A stretch of DNA of 64,000 nt, taken from Candidatus Methanoperedens nitratireducens (GTDB lineage: Archaea; Halobacteriota; Methanosarcinia; Methanosarcinales; Methanoperedenaceae). The position numbers and the translations under genes were made by a program. The stretch spans positions 1-64,000 of the forward strand of contig DYGR01000009.1 of assembly GCA_020724545.1 (NCBI GenBank). The letters are read 5' to 3'. The notes below the pieces were generated by a model, which searched no databases, was not told the DNA's origin, and saw nothing but the letters and a program-made list of their open reading frames with translations. This document shows, in pieces, positions 26,189-36,107 of the stretch (its first letter is position 1; every line of letters starts with the position of its first letter).

Positions 26189-27564
26189 CTCTTAGCCTGA
26201 GAGTCAAGTTCATCATACCAATAATCGGGATAATCTTATTCCTGGGCGCAGTCACAACGATATTCGTTCACTCAACTTTAACTTCGACGCTTACCCGGGA
26301 GCTTCAGGAAAGGGGCACGGTTATAAGTAAGAACCTGGCTGCAAACAGCATGGATGCCATACTTACCGACAATGTTGTTGAACTCAGGCGTCTAATATTT
26401 GATGCCAAGGAAGCTGAGAAAGACATAGCTTATGTGTATATCCTTGACTCAAAGAAGGATATAATAGTGCATACCTTTGAGGATGGATTTCCAAAGGCAC
26501 TGCTTGAACTGCATAGCTCTGGCGGCATGAATCTGCTCGAAACAGAAGAGGGGTTTGTACGCAGCATTGCAACACCAGTACTTGAGGGAAGGGCAGGCTT
26601 TGTTTACGTCGGCATATCAGAAAGTTCAATCAGAGAAAAAATAGCAGATATTACGAAGACGCTATTCATTCTCACTTTTATTGCTATAGGCGCGGGTATC
26701 CTTCTGGCTTATTTTACAGTAAACCTGATAACAAAACCTATCTATGTACTTACTAAAGGTGCTGAGGAAATAGGCAAGGGCAACTTTGACACAAGAATAA
26801 ACATTTCCACAGAAGATGAGGTTGCAATCCTTGCAGATGCCTTCAACAAGATGATCATTGAGTTAAAAAAAAGCATGGTTCGATTGATCCAGGCAGAAAA
26901 GCTTGCTTCCATAGGAATGCTTGCAGCAGGAGTAGCTCATGAGATAAATAATCCCCTGACCAATATTTTACTGAGCGCTGAATCACTGCTGCGCAAGCGA
27001 ACAGATGAGAACACTTTAAAGCAGAAGCTAGAGGAGATAATTTCTGAAGTTGAGCATGCCAGAATAATAACAAGGAATCTAAGTGAGTTTTCGAGGCAGG
27101 TGGAGCCAGAGATCAAAAAGATGGATATAAAAGAGATACTGGAGAGAATCCTGGGTATAATACACATTAAAAATATCAGGGTGGAGAAGGATCTTCAGTC
27201 AGTTATTCTGGAGGGAGACCCTTCCCAGCTCCAGCAGGTATTTTTGAATATAATCATTAATGCAGTGCAGGCGATGCCAAAGGGAGGCAAACTCAGCGTT
27301 TCCGCAGGAGAGGTCAACGGCTTCGTGGAAGTAAGTATTTCAGACACAGGCATCGGAATCCCGGAAGAAAATCTTGGAAAAATATTCGATCCATTCTTCA
27401 CAACAAAAAAAGTTGGAGAAGGAACGGGCCTGGGTCTGTCAATATGCCTGGGAATTGTGGAGAGGCACGAAGGAGAAATAAAGGTAAAGAGTAAAGTAGG
27501 AGAAGGAAGTACATTTACAGTGAGGCTTCCTGGTGATAGACATGGTAAGCATTCTGATAGTTGA
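26173..27564 (+). CDS. Membrane sensor histidine kinase (sensor cassette 1)
   Basis: 463 residues: TM helix near residues 13-33, an extracytoplasmic sensor part of about 130 residues, second TM (TLFILTFIAIGAGILLAYF), HAMP domain (KPIYVLTKGAEEIGKGNF), a HisKA dimerisation helix with phospho-His256 ([10 protein letters not shown]) and a HATPase domain ([39 protein letters not shown]). Similar to NtrB-type kinases. The outer domain probably touches the lipoprotein encoded just before it. Start ATG at 26173 overlaps that gene by 16 bases. Confidence 0.92.
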   Translation: MESRIALSLRVKFIIPIIGIILFLGAVTTIFVHSTLTSTLTRELQERGTVISKNLAANSMDAILTDNVVELRRLIFDAKEAEKDIAYVYILDSKKDIIVHTFEDGFPKALLELHSSGGMNLLETEEGFVRSIATPVLEGRAGFVYVGISESSIREKIADITKTLFILTFIAIGAGILLAYFTVNLITKPIYVLTKGAEEIGKGNFDTRINISTEDEVAILADAFNKMIIELKKSMVRLIQAEKLASIGMLAAGVAHEINNPLTNILLSAESLLRKRTDENTLKQKLEEIISEVEHARIITRNLSEFSRQVEPEIKKMDIKEILERILGIIHIKNIRVEKDLQSVILEGDPSQLQQVFLNIIINAVQAMPKGGKLSVSAGEVNGFVEVSISDTGIGIPEENLGKIFDPFFTTKKVGEGTGLGLSICLGIVERHEGEIKVKSKVGEGSTFTVRLPGDRHGKHSDS

Positions 27565-28189
27565 TGACGATACACGGATTTGCAGGAATCTGTCAGAGAT
27601 TTTGATAGACGAGGGTTACTCAGTTGAGACTGCCGCTTCGGGAGATGGAGCTCTAAAGCTTCTCAAATACAAGAAATTTGATATGGCTATAGTAGATCTT
27701 ATTATGCCTGACATGAACGGAATGGAGCTGCTCTATGAGATTCGCAAAAGCGATCCGAATACACAGGTTATAATGATAACTGCCTTCGGCACGATTGAAA
27801 ATGCAGTTGAGGCTATGAAAATGGGGGCAGCAGATTATATCACAAAGCCTTTCAAAACAAACGAGATACAGATTGCGGTGAAACGAACGCTTGAGGAGAT
27901 CAACTTTAACATCACAGCCGTTGTAAAATCTGTTGAGAGTGAAAATTTGCTCAGTGCTCTCAACAGTTCGATCCGCAGAGGGATACTGCTGTATCTTAGC
28001 AAGGGAAAATTTACCTTATCCGAGATACTAAGAGCAGTGGAAATGGACGACCTGTCGAAGTTAAGCTTCCATATCCAGAAGTTAAAATCATGTGGATTAG
28101 TAGAGCAGGATGAAAGCAAAAAATATTTCCTGACTGGCGGTGGTAAAAAAGCGCTGAATATCCTGATGCAACTGGAATCTCAGTTATGA
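27542..28189 (+). CDS. Response regulator with receiver and archaeal winged-helix output (sensor cassette 1)
   Basis: 215 residues from the ATG at 27542 (an in-frame GTG at 27533 lies inside the kinase gene). Receiver: ILIVDDDT, phospho-Asp52 in IVDLIMPDMNG, MITAFGTIENA, YITKPFKT. After residue 130 there is no NtrC-type AAA+ or Fis domain; instead a winged helix (RRGILLYLSKGKFTLSEILRAV, LSFHIQKLKSCGLVEQ) of the ArsR-like archaeal type. This suits control of a TATA/TFB promoter by a bacterial-style phosphorelay. Overlaps the kinase gene by 23 bases. Confidence 0.88.
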   Translation: MVSILIVDDDTRICRNLSEILIDEGYSVETAASGDGALKLLKYKKFDMAIVDLIMPDMNGMELLYEIRKSDPNTQVIMITAFGTIENAVEAMKMGAADYITKPFKTNEIQIAVKRTLEEINFNITAVVKSVESENLLSALNSSIRRGILLYLSKGKFTLSEILRAVEMDDLSKLSFHIQKLKSCGLVEQDESKKYFLTGGGKKALNILMQLESQL

Positions 28190-28231
28190 GAGAAGATATT
28201 AAAGGAAATAAAGAATCTAAAACGGATCTGT

Positions 28232-29164
28232 ATGCACCCTGAAAAAAGCATTATTCTGATATCGGTGCTCCTGTTAGTCTTAACCTTGAGCGGGTGTTTG
28301 AATACTGAAGAAGCTGAAAGAGTCGATCTCTCAAATAGAACTATTGATGCTGGCGATAGTTCAGATACAGAGAGCATCAGGATCGCTGTCTCAGCGATAA
28401 TTTCCCCGGAGGAGACGCTGGTCTATTATCAGGATATGCTCGATTATATCTCCGAGAAAACGGGTGTTCCGGTCAAACTTGTCCAGCGCAAGACCTATCA
28501 GGAGGTAAACGACCTTATCCGCAGGAACAGTGTGGATGCGGCTTTCGTTTGCAGTCTGGCATATGTAGAGGGGTACGATCAGTTCGGTATGGAACTCCTG
28601 GTAGTGCCCGTAATGAGAGGAGAAACTTATTATTACTCATATATAATAGTTCCAAAAGACAGCGATGTTAACGACCTGAAGGAGCTTAAAGGCAAAACTT
28701 TTGCCTTTTCAGATCCGTTATCCAATTCAGGGAAACTATCACCTGAGTATATATTAGCGCAGATGGGTGAAAATCCAGAGACTTTTTTCAGGCTGACGTT
28801 TTTCACCTACAGCCACGATAAATCCATCGAGGCGGTAGCGGAGAGGATGGTTGATGGTGCTGCTGTGGATAGTCTGGTCTGGGATTATAAAGACACCACT
28901 GATCCGAAGTTCACTTCAAGAACCAGGATTATCAATATATCCCGGCCGTACGGAATTCCCCCTGTGGTAGTCTCAAAGGATATAGACCCGGAACTTAAAG
29001 AGAGGCTGAAGATAATCCTTCTTCAAATGCATGAGGATGAAAAAGGCAAAGCGATCCTGAACAATATCATGATAGACAGATTCTCGGAAGCGAACGACAG
29101 CCTCTATGATTCTATAAGGGAGATGAAAAAGGTAGTCAAAGATGTTAAAGGATACAATAGTTAG
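28232..29164 (+). CDS. PhnD/AioX-like substrate-binding lipoprotein (sensor cassette 2)
   Basis: Paralogue of the gene at 25256 with the same length (310). Lipobox LSGC follows the N-terminal hydrophobic stretch LISVLLLVLTLSGC. The binding fold keeps IRIAVSAIISPEETLVYYQD, VKLVQRKTYQEVNDL, FAFSDPLSNSG and FTYSHDKSIEAVAERM. Differences are spread over the whole protein, so the copies are old enough to have separate specificities. It overlaps the following kinase by 23 bases. Confidence 0.8.
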   Translation: MHPEKSIILISVLLLVLTLSGCLNTEEAERVDLSNRTIDAGDSSDTESIRIAVSAIISPEETLVYYQDMLDYISEKTGVPVKLVQRKTYQEVNDLIRRNSVDAAFVCSLAYVEGYDQFGMELLVVPVMRGETYYYSYIIVPKDSDVNDLKELKGKTFAFSDPLSNSGKLSPEYILAQMGENPETFFRLTFFTYSHDKSIEAVAERMVDGAAVDSLVWDYKDTTDPKFTSRTRIINISRPYGIPPVVVSKDIDPELKERLKIILLQMHEDEKGKAILNNIMIDRFSEANDSLYDSIREMKKVVKDVKGYNS

Positions 29165-30902
29165 AATAAATAATTTTATAGGGGGGGGTCTGGTAAGAAA
29201 ATTCGTTGTCTGGATAGTCGTTATTATAATGCTTCTCGGTGCTCTGACCACGATCTTCGTGCAAATAAGCCTGACCAGGACATTATCCGAGGAGCTTAAC
29301 GAGAGAGGGATGGCTATATCAAGGAACCTGGCTGCAAGCAGTACTGAGCCTTTATTGATCGAGGATACGGTGAGCCTCAACCGACTTATTGAGAATATCA
29401 AGAAGACAGAGAAGGATGTTAAGTATATATTTATAACTGATGCAAAGGGTAAAGTGCTGGTGCATACTTTTAGTGCTGGCTTTCCAGTCGAACTCCTTAC
29501 CGTTCATACTGAAGACAGCAGTGGCTCAAAGCTTCTTAATACCGGTGATGGCTATGTTATTGATTTTAAAGCTCCAATACTGCATGGCAGGGCGGGATTT
29601 GTCCATATTGGACTGGATGAGACATCTCTGAACGAGAAGATAACCCAGACAAGTCGTATCATAATTATGCTCACTTTTATAGTAGGGGTACTGGGCGTTT
29701 TTATGGCGTATATAGCTGGAGATTATTTAACAAGACCGATACGCGCTCTGGTAAAAGGAGCCGAAGAAATCGGCAGGGGGAACCTTGGATATCAGATAGA
29801 GACTGAGTCTACTGATGAGATCCATATCCTTTCAAAAGCATTCAACCAGATGTCACATAACCTGAATAACAGTATAAACGAACTTCGCACCTCAAAAGAG
29901 AGATATAGAAAACTCGTTGATGGTATAAGCGATGCAGTGATATTGATAGATTCACAAAAAAATATTCTCTCGTGGAATAGTGCAGCACAGGAGATATTCG
30001 GCTATAGTTTTGAAGAAGTTGTTGGTAAGAGCATAGATATCCTGTACTCTCCCTTCAAAGGTATAGTTACTGATAATATGGGGGAGATTCTTGATGGCGA
30101 AGGTGTTTTCATTAAAAAAAACGGCCTGCTCTTCCCGGGCGTTGTGAGCAGCAAACCCCTGCAGGAGGGTGCGGATGTGGGTAGAGTGGTTGTTATCAGA
30201 GATATCACACACCAGAAAGAAATGAAAAGGCTTGAGAAGCAGCTCTTGCAATCCGACAGGCTTGCTACTATAGGTCAACTGGCTGCAGGCGTGGCACATG
30301 AGATTAACAATCCCCTTGCTAATATATCCCTGTATGCACAGATGCTCCTTAAGAAAACAGAGGATGAGAATGCTAAAAGCAAACTAAAAACCATTGATGA
30401 TGAGGCAAACAGGGCGGCACATATCGTTCAGGGATTGCTTGAATTTGCACGCCAATCAGAACTCAAACTAAATCCCATAAATATAAATACGGAGATAGAC
30501 AAAGTATTGAGCATCCTGAACCATCAATTCAATGATATCAAGGTTACGACTATCCTTGAGCCTCTACCCCTTATCTATGCAGATAGCGGGCAGATCCGAC
30601 AGGTCATCATAGATATACTGACAAATTCAATACAGGCCATTACAAAAAACGGAGAAATAATGATCAGAACTACAGCAAAGCAGGACCATATAGAGATCAG
30701 TATATCTGATAACGGCTACGGCATACCCAGGGAAAATATGGACAAAATATTTGATCCATTTTTTACAACCAAGGAGCCTGGTGAAGGGACAGGTCTTGGA
30801 CTCTCGATCTGTTACGGGATTATAAACCGCCACAGTGGCGCAATTGACGTGAGAAGTGAAGTCGGGATAGGGACAACATTTACAATAAAATTACCAGTAT
30901 GA
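29142..30902 (+). CDS. Membrane sensor histidine kinase with PAS domain (sensor cassette 2)
   Basis: 586 residues; like the kinase at 26173 but with an inserted PAS domain between HAMP and the kinase core (about residues 250-370: [40 protein letters not shown]). Phospho-acceptor His386 lies in [13 protein letters not shown]; the ATPase domain has [11 protein letters not shown] and [14 protein letters not shown] gives it an additional cytoplasmic input, possibly redox or a small ligand. The lipoprotein before it and the regulator after it complete the cassette. Confidence 0.92.
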   Translation: MLKDTIVRINNFIGGGLVRKFVVWIVVIIMLLGALTTIFVQISLTRTLSEELNERGMAISRNLAASSTEPLLIEDTVSLNRLIENIKKTEKDVKYIFITDAKGKVLVHTFSAGFPVELLTVHTEDSSGSKLLNTGDGYVIDFKAPILHGRAGFVHIGLDETSLNEKITQTSRIIIMLTFIVGVLGVFMAYIAGDYLTRPIRALVKGAEEIGRGNLGYQIETESTDEIHILSKAFNQMSHNLNNSINELRTSKERYRKLVDGISDAVILIDSQKNILSWNSAAQEIFGYSFEEVVGKSIDILYSPFKGIVTDNMGEILDGEGVFIKKNGLLFPGVVSSKPLQEGADVGRVVVIRDITHQKEMKRLEKQLLQSDRLATIGQLAAGVAHEINNPLANISLYAQMLLKKTEDENAKSKLKTIDDEANRAAHIVQGLLEFARQSELKLNPININTEIDKVLSILNHQFNDIKVTTILEPLPLIYADSGQIRQVIIDILTNSIQAITKNGEIMIRTTAKQDHIEISISDNGYGIPRENMDKIFDPFFTTKEPGEGTGLGLSICYGIINRHSGAIDVRSEVGIGTTFTIKLPV

Positions 30903-30906
30903 TATT

Positions 30907-31542
30907 ATGGAAAGTATTTTAGTTATTGAAGATGATCCGAAAATGCGGGACGGACTTGTAGAAATATTGAAAGATGAAGGTTATCTTGTAGATTCTGCCC
31001 AGAATGGTCAGCTTGGGCTTGATATTATCAGGAAGAAGGATTATGATGTTATCCTGACCGATCTCATAATGCCAGTTATGGGAGGAATGGAGGTCTTAAG
31101 GGAGACAAAACGTATAAGACCTAAAGCTCATGTGATCCTGATAACAGCGTTTGCAACAATTGAAAATGCAGTTGAAGCGATGAAAGCCGGGGCTTCTGAG
31201 TACATAACAAAGCCATTTAAGATAGACGAGGTTCAAACAAAGATTCGGAAGGTTCTTGCAGAAGCAGAGTTTGAAAAACATTCTCAGATTCTTAATTCCG
31301 ATGTCATTAAGGCTATCTCAAATCCAATAAGGAAAGACGCGGTAAGACTTCTGAATCAAGCCGGGAAACTTAAGTTCACAGAAATTCAGCGTGGGCTTGG
31401 TATCGAGGATGCCACCAAGCTGAGTTTCCATCTCAGGGTACTGAAATCGCATGCAATAATAGAGCAAGATAGTGAAAAAGTGTATATGCTAACACCTCTT
31501 GGAAAAAGACTTCTTGAAGCTCTAAAGGCTGCTGAGCTTTGA
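30907..31542 (+). CDS. Response regulator with receiver and archaeal winged-helix output (sensor cassette 2)
   Basis: 211 residues. Receiver with ILVIEDDPKM, phospho-Asp52 in LTDLIMPVMGG, ITAFATIENA and YITKPFKI. Output: winged helix from about residue 133 (AISNPIRKDAVRLLNQAGKL, KLSFHLRVLKSHAIIEQ), again ArsR-like with no AAA+ part. It lies directly upstream of the second oxidoreductase operon and is a natural candidate to control it. Four bases separate it from the kinase gene. Confidence 0.88.
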   Translation: MESILVIEDDPKMRDGLVEILKDEGYLVDSAQNGQLGLDIIRKKDYDVILTDLIMPVMGGMEVLRETKRIRPKAHVILITAFATIENAVEAMKAGASEYITKPFKIDEVQTKIRKVLAEAEFEKHSQILNSDVIKAISNPIRKDAVRLLNQAGKLKFTEIQRGLGIEDATKLSFHLRVLKSHAIIEQDSEKVYMLTPLGKRLLEALKAAEL

Positions 31543-31587
31543 ATTTTTCTTCAAGTAAATGCTATTGATTGAAATTTATTTCTAAAA

Positions 31588-31601
31588 AATCTTTTATATG
31601 T
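31588..31601 (+). promoter_or_regulatory. TATA-like promoter of the second oxidoreductase operon
   Basis: AATCTTTTATATG is TATA-like and lies about 105 bases before the start at 31702, giving a leader of roughly 80 nt. The ribosome site GGAGG is at about 31690. No ArsR-type repeat as in 18989-19008 is seen here, so the two reductase operons are probably controlled by different factors. Confidence 0.45.
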
Positions 31602-31701
31602 AGCCGTTCAACTTTACCATAATTGGATCAGGATTCGTGAAAATAGCTATGATAGGAACTCAAGAACTGGTACTTATTATGGATAAAACGGAGGCTATAG
31701 A

Positions 31702-34254
31702 ATGGTTTCAGAACTAAAAATCAATAGAAGAAGTTTTTTAAAAGTTGCAGGTGCTGTTGGCGCGGCAACCATGGGTTACGCTTCTTTAGGCCAACCGGTC
31801 ATTAAAGCCCTGGCCCAGGGTGCTGATGCGGCCAGAGAAGAAAAATGGGTCTCAAGCGTGTGCATTCAATGCCCGGGAGGCTGCGGGACAAAGGTAAGGG
31901 TTGTAAACGGCAAGGCTGTAAAGATAGAGGGAAATCCCGAGCATCCATACAGCAACGGAAAGCTCTGTCCCAAAGGATATGCAGGACTTCAATTGCTCTA
32001 TGATGTGGACAGGGTGAAATCTCCTCTCAAGAGGACAAATCCCAATAAAGGTCAAAACGAAGACCCGAAATTCGTACCTGTCACATGGGACGAGGCGCTG
32101 GATGATATAGCTGATAGATTGAAGAAGCTGAGGGCGGAAGGAAAGTCCCATACCATAGCCTATCTGAGCGGCAGAAACCGCGGCAGAGCAGGGGGGGTAT
32201 GGGGCACATTCACAAAATTGTACGGTACTCCCAATAACCTTGGTCATTCCTCTATATGCGCAGATGCAAGCAAAAAAGCAAGGCTCTGCATGGATGGTAC
32301 TGACGATTACTGCGCCTATGATTGGGATAATTGCAACTATGTATTGAATTTCGGAGGGGCTACCCTTGAAGCATGGAGACCTACGAATCTAATGCTCCAG
32401 AAATGGGCGCATATGAGAAGAGGAAGACCGGTCAGGGCCAAGCAGGTCATAGCAGATACCAGGTTCTCAACGACTGCTATAAAAGCAGATGAGTGGCTTC
32501 CGGTTAAACCTGGCACGGATGGCGCACTTGCCCTTGGAATCGCGCATGTCATACTCACAGAGGGACTGTGGGATAGAGGCTTTGTGGGCGACTTCAAGGA
32601 GATTGGGAGAAAGTTCATAACTGGAGAAAACGTAGCAAACGAAGACTTTGAAGAAGCATGGACATCTGGACTGGTGGACTGGTGGAACAATGTGCTAATT
32701 AATTTCACACCGTCCAGAGCAAGTGAGATCACAGGCATACCTGCTGAGACTATTACCAGGATAGCCAGGGAATTCGCTACAACAAAGCCTGCTATTGCTG
32801 CAGGTGAAAGAGGCGCAGGAGCTCATACCAACGGTGCTTATAACCACATGTCGATCCATGCGTTAAATGCACTTGTGGGGAGCATGTTCGCCCTCGGCGG
32901 CGTGATGTACCAGATAGGTGTACCATATGGCAAGCTCCCGATCGATGATACAGAGTACATGGATGATATCGCCAAAAAGGTTGAGAAGGATTTCAAGGAG
33001 CATACGCTTGATCGCATCGATAAGGCAAAGAGCGATGAATGGCCAATCGCAAGCAATGTGTATCAGAATATACCAGATAACCATGTGAATGGGAATCCCT
33101 ATAAGCTGAGCGTTCTGTTCACTTACTATACAAATCCGCTGTTCTCAAATCCCAATCCGCAGAGGGCACACGAGGCTTTCAAGGACGTATTCATAGTTGA
33201 AACCTCAAGCTACCTGAGCGAGACAGCGCTGTACGCTGATTATATCCTGCCTGATACCTATTACCTTGAGAGATGGCAGGACGATACAGTATATGCAAGC
33301 ACAGGCTACCCAGTGACCGGACTCAGAGTACCTGCTGTTCAGCCTGTATACGATAACAGGAACTCCATGGAAGTCATCATCGATCTTGGTAAGAGGATGG
33401 ACGGAAAGATGGGAGAATACTACAACGCTCTTGGAAACTTCGAGAACATACTCCACAGCATAGCAAAAGGCTTTGAAACAGTCCCCGGAGATAACGGAGT
33501 TAACAGCTTTGACTCATGGGCTGAGAAAGGAGCATGGTACAAGAAGCCTTACCTCTACCGCTACTTCAACGGAAAATTCTATGAATGGGATGGTGTAGGA
33601 TACAACAAGGAGCTTAAGAAGACTGAGGAGACTGTAAAGGAGACAAAGGACGGCAAGGAAGTTGAAACAAAGGTTATCAAAGATACTGTTAAGGATAAGT
33701 TACTGAAAACAAAGTCTGGTAAGTTTGAATTCAGAAGCTCAAAGCTTGAAGGGTTTACAGATACCCAGAAGGAAGTAATTAAGAAGAAATTGAAGACTCC
33801 TGATCTCTTTGAATATCCTCATTATGAGGAGCCCACATTCGCAGGTAAAGCTGAGGGCTTTCCGCTTCATATGAGTTCTCCCAAGATGATAACCCATGCA
33901 GAGGGCAGGGGTGCAAATACCCAGTGGCTGCAGGAGAGGTTCGGAGTGGTAGTAGGAGAAGGTTGGACTAACTGGGTAGAGCTCAACCCCGATAAGGCAG
34001 ATGAACTTGGGATCAAGAACGGTGATGAGGTATGGGTCGAATCCCCGGTAGGAAAATTAAAGACGATAGCTGTGATAAACCCGGGCAATCCACCCTGGAT
34101 CGTGGTCTTCCCCTTCGAGCACGGACACTGGAACTATGGCAGGTATGCTAAAGGCTTAGGAACTAATCCCAACGAAATTATAGCCAACCTCTCAGATCCG
34201 ATATCTGCACAGAGCTGTACCAATGCTACGATGGTCAAGGTGCAGAAGGCGTGA
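31702..34254 (+). CDS. ArrA-like molybdopterin oxidoreductase of uncertain substrate (paralogue)
   Basis: 850 residues with Tat signal (NRRSFLKVAGAVG, ALAQG) and cluster motif C-x2-C-x3-C-x27-C identical in spacing to arrA at 20308. The likely Mo-ligand Cys is in GHSSICADASK. At the site where arrA has RGRY this protein has SGRNRGRAGGVWG, which is neither the ArrA nor the plain ArxA form. YLERWQDDT and a charged insertion near residues 640-670 (KETKDGKEVETKV) are absent from the first copy. It could reduce another oxyanion or sulfur compound, or be a divergent arsenate enzyme; arsenate is not shown. Start fixed by GGAGG upstream. Confidence 0.8.
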   Translation: MVSELKINRRSFLKVAGAVGAATMGYASLGQPVIKALAQGADAAREEKWVSSVCIQCPGGCGTKVRVVNGKAVKIEGNPEHPYSNGKLCPKGYAGLQLLYDVDRVKSPLKRTNPNKGQNEDPKFVPVTWDEALDDIADRLKKLRAEGKSHTIAYLSGRNRGRAGGVWGTFTKLYGTPNNLGHSSICADASKKARLCMDGTDDYCAYDWDNCNYVLNFGGATLEAWRPTNLMLQKWAHMRRGRPVRAKQVIADTRFSTTAIKADEWLPVKPGTDGALALGIAHVILTEGLWDRGFVGDFKEIGRKFITGENVANEDFEEAWTSGLVDWWNNVLINFTPSRASEITGIPAETITRIAREFATTKPAIAAGERGAGAHTNGAYNHMSIHALNALVGSMFALGGVMYQIGVPYGKLPIDDTEYMDDIAKKVEKDFKEHTLDRIDKAKSDEWPIASNVYQNIPDNHVNGNPYKLSVLFTYYTNPLFSNPNPQRAHEAFKDVFIVETSSYLSETALYADYILPDTYYLERWQDDTVYASTGYPVTGLRVPAVQPVYDNRNSMEVIIDLGKRMDGKMGEYYNALGNFENILHSIAKGFETVPGDNGVNSFDSWAEKGAWYKKPYLYRYFNGKFYEWDGVGYNKELKKTEETVKETKDGKEVETKVIKDTVKDKLLKTKSGKFEFRSSKLEGFTDTQKEVIKKKLKTPDLFEYPHYEEPTFAGKAEGFPLHMSSPKMITHAEGRGANTQWLQERFGVVVGEGWTNWVELNPDKADELGIKNGDEVWVESPVGKLKTIAVINPGNPPWIVVFPFEHGHWNYGRYAKGLGTNPNEIIANLSDPISAQSCTNATMVKVQKA

Positions 34255-34263
34255 GGTGATTTT

Positions 34264-34917
34264 ATGGTAAGATATGGAATGGTCATTGATCTGGATAGAT
34301 GCGTGGGATGCCAGGCATGTGCAGTAGCCTGTAAGGCAGAGAACAGCGTGGCATCATCCACGCCTGAGGATTACAAGAAGAGAAGACTGATGGAATGGAA
34401 CCGTGTTATCACTGTGTTCAAAGGGAAGTATCCTAATGCGAGCGCAAGCATCATGCCCATCTTATGCAATCACTGCGAGAAAGCTCCATGTGTGAAGGTG
34501 TGCCCTGTGGATGCCACATATAAGAGAGAGGATGGTCTTGTGCTCCAGAGGTATGAGCGCTGCATAGGATGCAAGTACTGTATGGTGGCATGTCCCTATG
34601 GACAGAGGTTCTTCAATTTCTATAAGCAGGAAGAGAAGGACTATCATAATCAAGATGTGCCGCCCAGAATCGCAGGCATAGTGGAGAAATGCACCCTGTG
34701 CGTACACAGGATAGATAAAGCGAAAGTTGAGGGAAATAAGATAGGTTCGCCTGATGGTGTTGTAACTGCGTGTGCCCAGGCATGCCCTGGTAGAGCAAGG
34801 ATCTTTGGAGACCTTGATGACCCTGAGAGCGAGGTCTCAAAACTACTTAGTAGCAGGAGGAACTACCAGCTCAGGGCTGATCTGGGTACAGAACCACAGG
34901 TATATTATATGGATTAG
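34264..34917 (+). CDS. Four-cluster ferredoxin subunit of the second oxidoreductase
   Basis: 217 residues, very similar to arrB: CVGCQACAVAC, CNHCEKAPCVKVC, CIGCKYCMVAC and a fourth set from CTLC to CAQACPG. It links the NrfD-type subunit to the catalytic subunit. The similarity to arrB is clearly higher than that between the two catalytic subunits, which suits an electron carrier under less pressure to change. Confidence 0.92.
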   Translation: MVRYGMVIDLDRCVGCQACAVACKAENSVASSTPEDYKKRRLMEWNRVITVFKGKYPNASASIMPILCNHCEKAPCVKVCPVDATYKREDGLVLQRYERCIGCKYCMVACPYGQRFFNFYKQEEKDYHNQDVPPRIAGIVEKCTLCVHRIDKAKVEGNKIGSPDGVVTACAQACPGRARIFGDLDDPESEVSKLLSSRRNYQLRADLGTEPQVYYMD

Positions 34918-34928
34918 GAGGTTAAAAT

Positions 34929-36101
34929 ATGGAATACGCTAAACAAACTGAATATGTTAAAATTGAAGGAAAATCAATAGGATATTACGGACTGATAGCG
35001 GCATTTTTGGTAATGGTAGCTATTGGGTTATACGAATTTATTAGCGGTATGATATATGGACATGAGAGTTTTGGTACGAATAATTTAGTTCCATGGGGTT
35101 TGCCCATAACTGCAGTGATATTTCTCATAGGTGCAAGTGCAGGAGCTCTTATGCTGTCCTCTCTGACCTATGTATTTGGAAAAGAGGAATACAAGCCTGT
35201 CTCAAAGATATCCATATTCTTAGCAATACTCTTATTAATAGGAGCACTGGCGACTATATTAGGTGAGCTGGGCCGCCCAGAGAGGTTTATGAACCTTATG
35301 ATCTATGGGCCTCAGAATCTGACCTCAATGTTTGCTATAAATTCATTTTTATATAGCGGATATATCGCTCTGTCGTTAGTATATCTCTGGACCACCTTCA
35401 GGCCTGATCTGCTGAAAATGACCAAGGTACTTGGTGCTGCGGCTGCCGCTCTTGCAATATTCGTCCATGCAGGCACAGGTTCTATATTCGGCTTCATAGT
35501 AGCAAAAGAACTCTGGTTCTCGCCATTGCTTCCTGTACTTTTTATCGTGGCTGCCCTGACCTCTGGAGTAGCTCTGTTGATACTGATACTGACAACTACA
35601 TTCAAGCTTACAGGCAGGAGAATGGATGAGAAACTGGTAGTGGGTCTGGGCAAATATCTAACAGTCTTCCTGCTCATCCAGTTGTTCCTTGTATTTATAG
35701 AGAACATGGTGCGGACCTACGGCGGAATCGGGGGCGGAGAGATGACAAAATTCCTGTTCTCAGGCCCATACAGCTTTGTGTTCTGGGGAGTCCAGATATT
35801 CCTTGGAACCCTGATACCGATAGGTATCCTGTTCGCAAGGAAGAACATGTTAACAGTGCAGCTAGCCTCAGTACTTGCTGTGATAGGGGTATTTGCAGAA
35901 AGGTTCAGCCTTGTTATACCAGGCCAGTCAGTGCCTGCACAGCAGGTGGTTGGAAGAACCATAATGGGATTCTACGGCGAGCCAGCAGTGTACTCAGTGT
36001 CAGGAGCAGAGGTCGCTATAGTCCTGGGAGTGATCGGAGCATTAGGAATTCTCTATATGGTAGGGTTGAGGATGATCAAATTCCTCCCCTCCCAGATTTA
36101 A
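34929..36101 (+). CDS. NrfD-type membrane subunit of the second oxidoreductase
   Basis: 390 residues, the same length as the first copy, with nine or ten hydrophobic helices and conserved VPWGLPITAVIFLIGASAGA and GRPERFMNLMIYGPQNLTS. The helix order and the C-terminal GLRMIKFLPSQ match the paralogue at 23444. It should take electrons from a membrane quinol or phenazine and deliver them to the ferredoxin subunit. Confidence 0.88.
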   Translation: MEYAKQTEYVKIEGKSIGYYGLIAAFLVMVAIGLYEFISGMIYGHESFGTNNLVPWGLPITAVIFLIGASAGALMLSSLTYVFGKEEYKPVSKISIFLAILLLIGALATILGELGRPERFMNLMIYGPQNLTSMFAINSFLYSGYIALSLVYLWTTFRPDLLKMTKVLGAAAAALAIFVHAGTGSIFGFIVAKELWFSPLLPVLFIVAALTSGVALLILILTTTFKLTGRRMDEKLVVGLGKYLTVFLLIQLFLVFIENMVRTYGGIGGGEMTKFLFSGPYSFVFWGVQIFLGTLIPIGILFARKNMLTVQLASVLAVIGVFAERFSLVIPGQSVPAQQVVGRTIMGFYGEPAVYSVSGAEVAIVLGVIGALGILYMVGLRMIKFLPSQI

Positions 36102-36107
36102 TTTTTT

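Noticed and set aside
27533-28189. GTG at 27533 as start of the first response regulator
   Set aside because: The ATG at 27542 gives the normal receiver N-terminus (MVSILIVDDD); the GTG only adds three residues inside the kinase gene.
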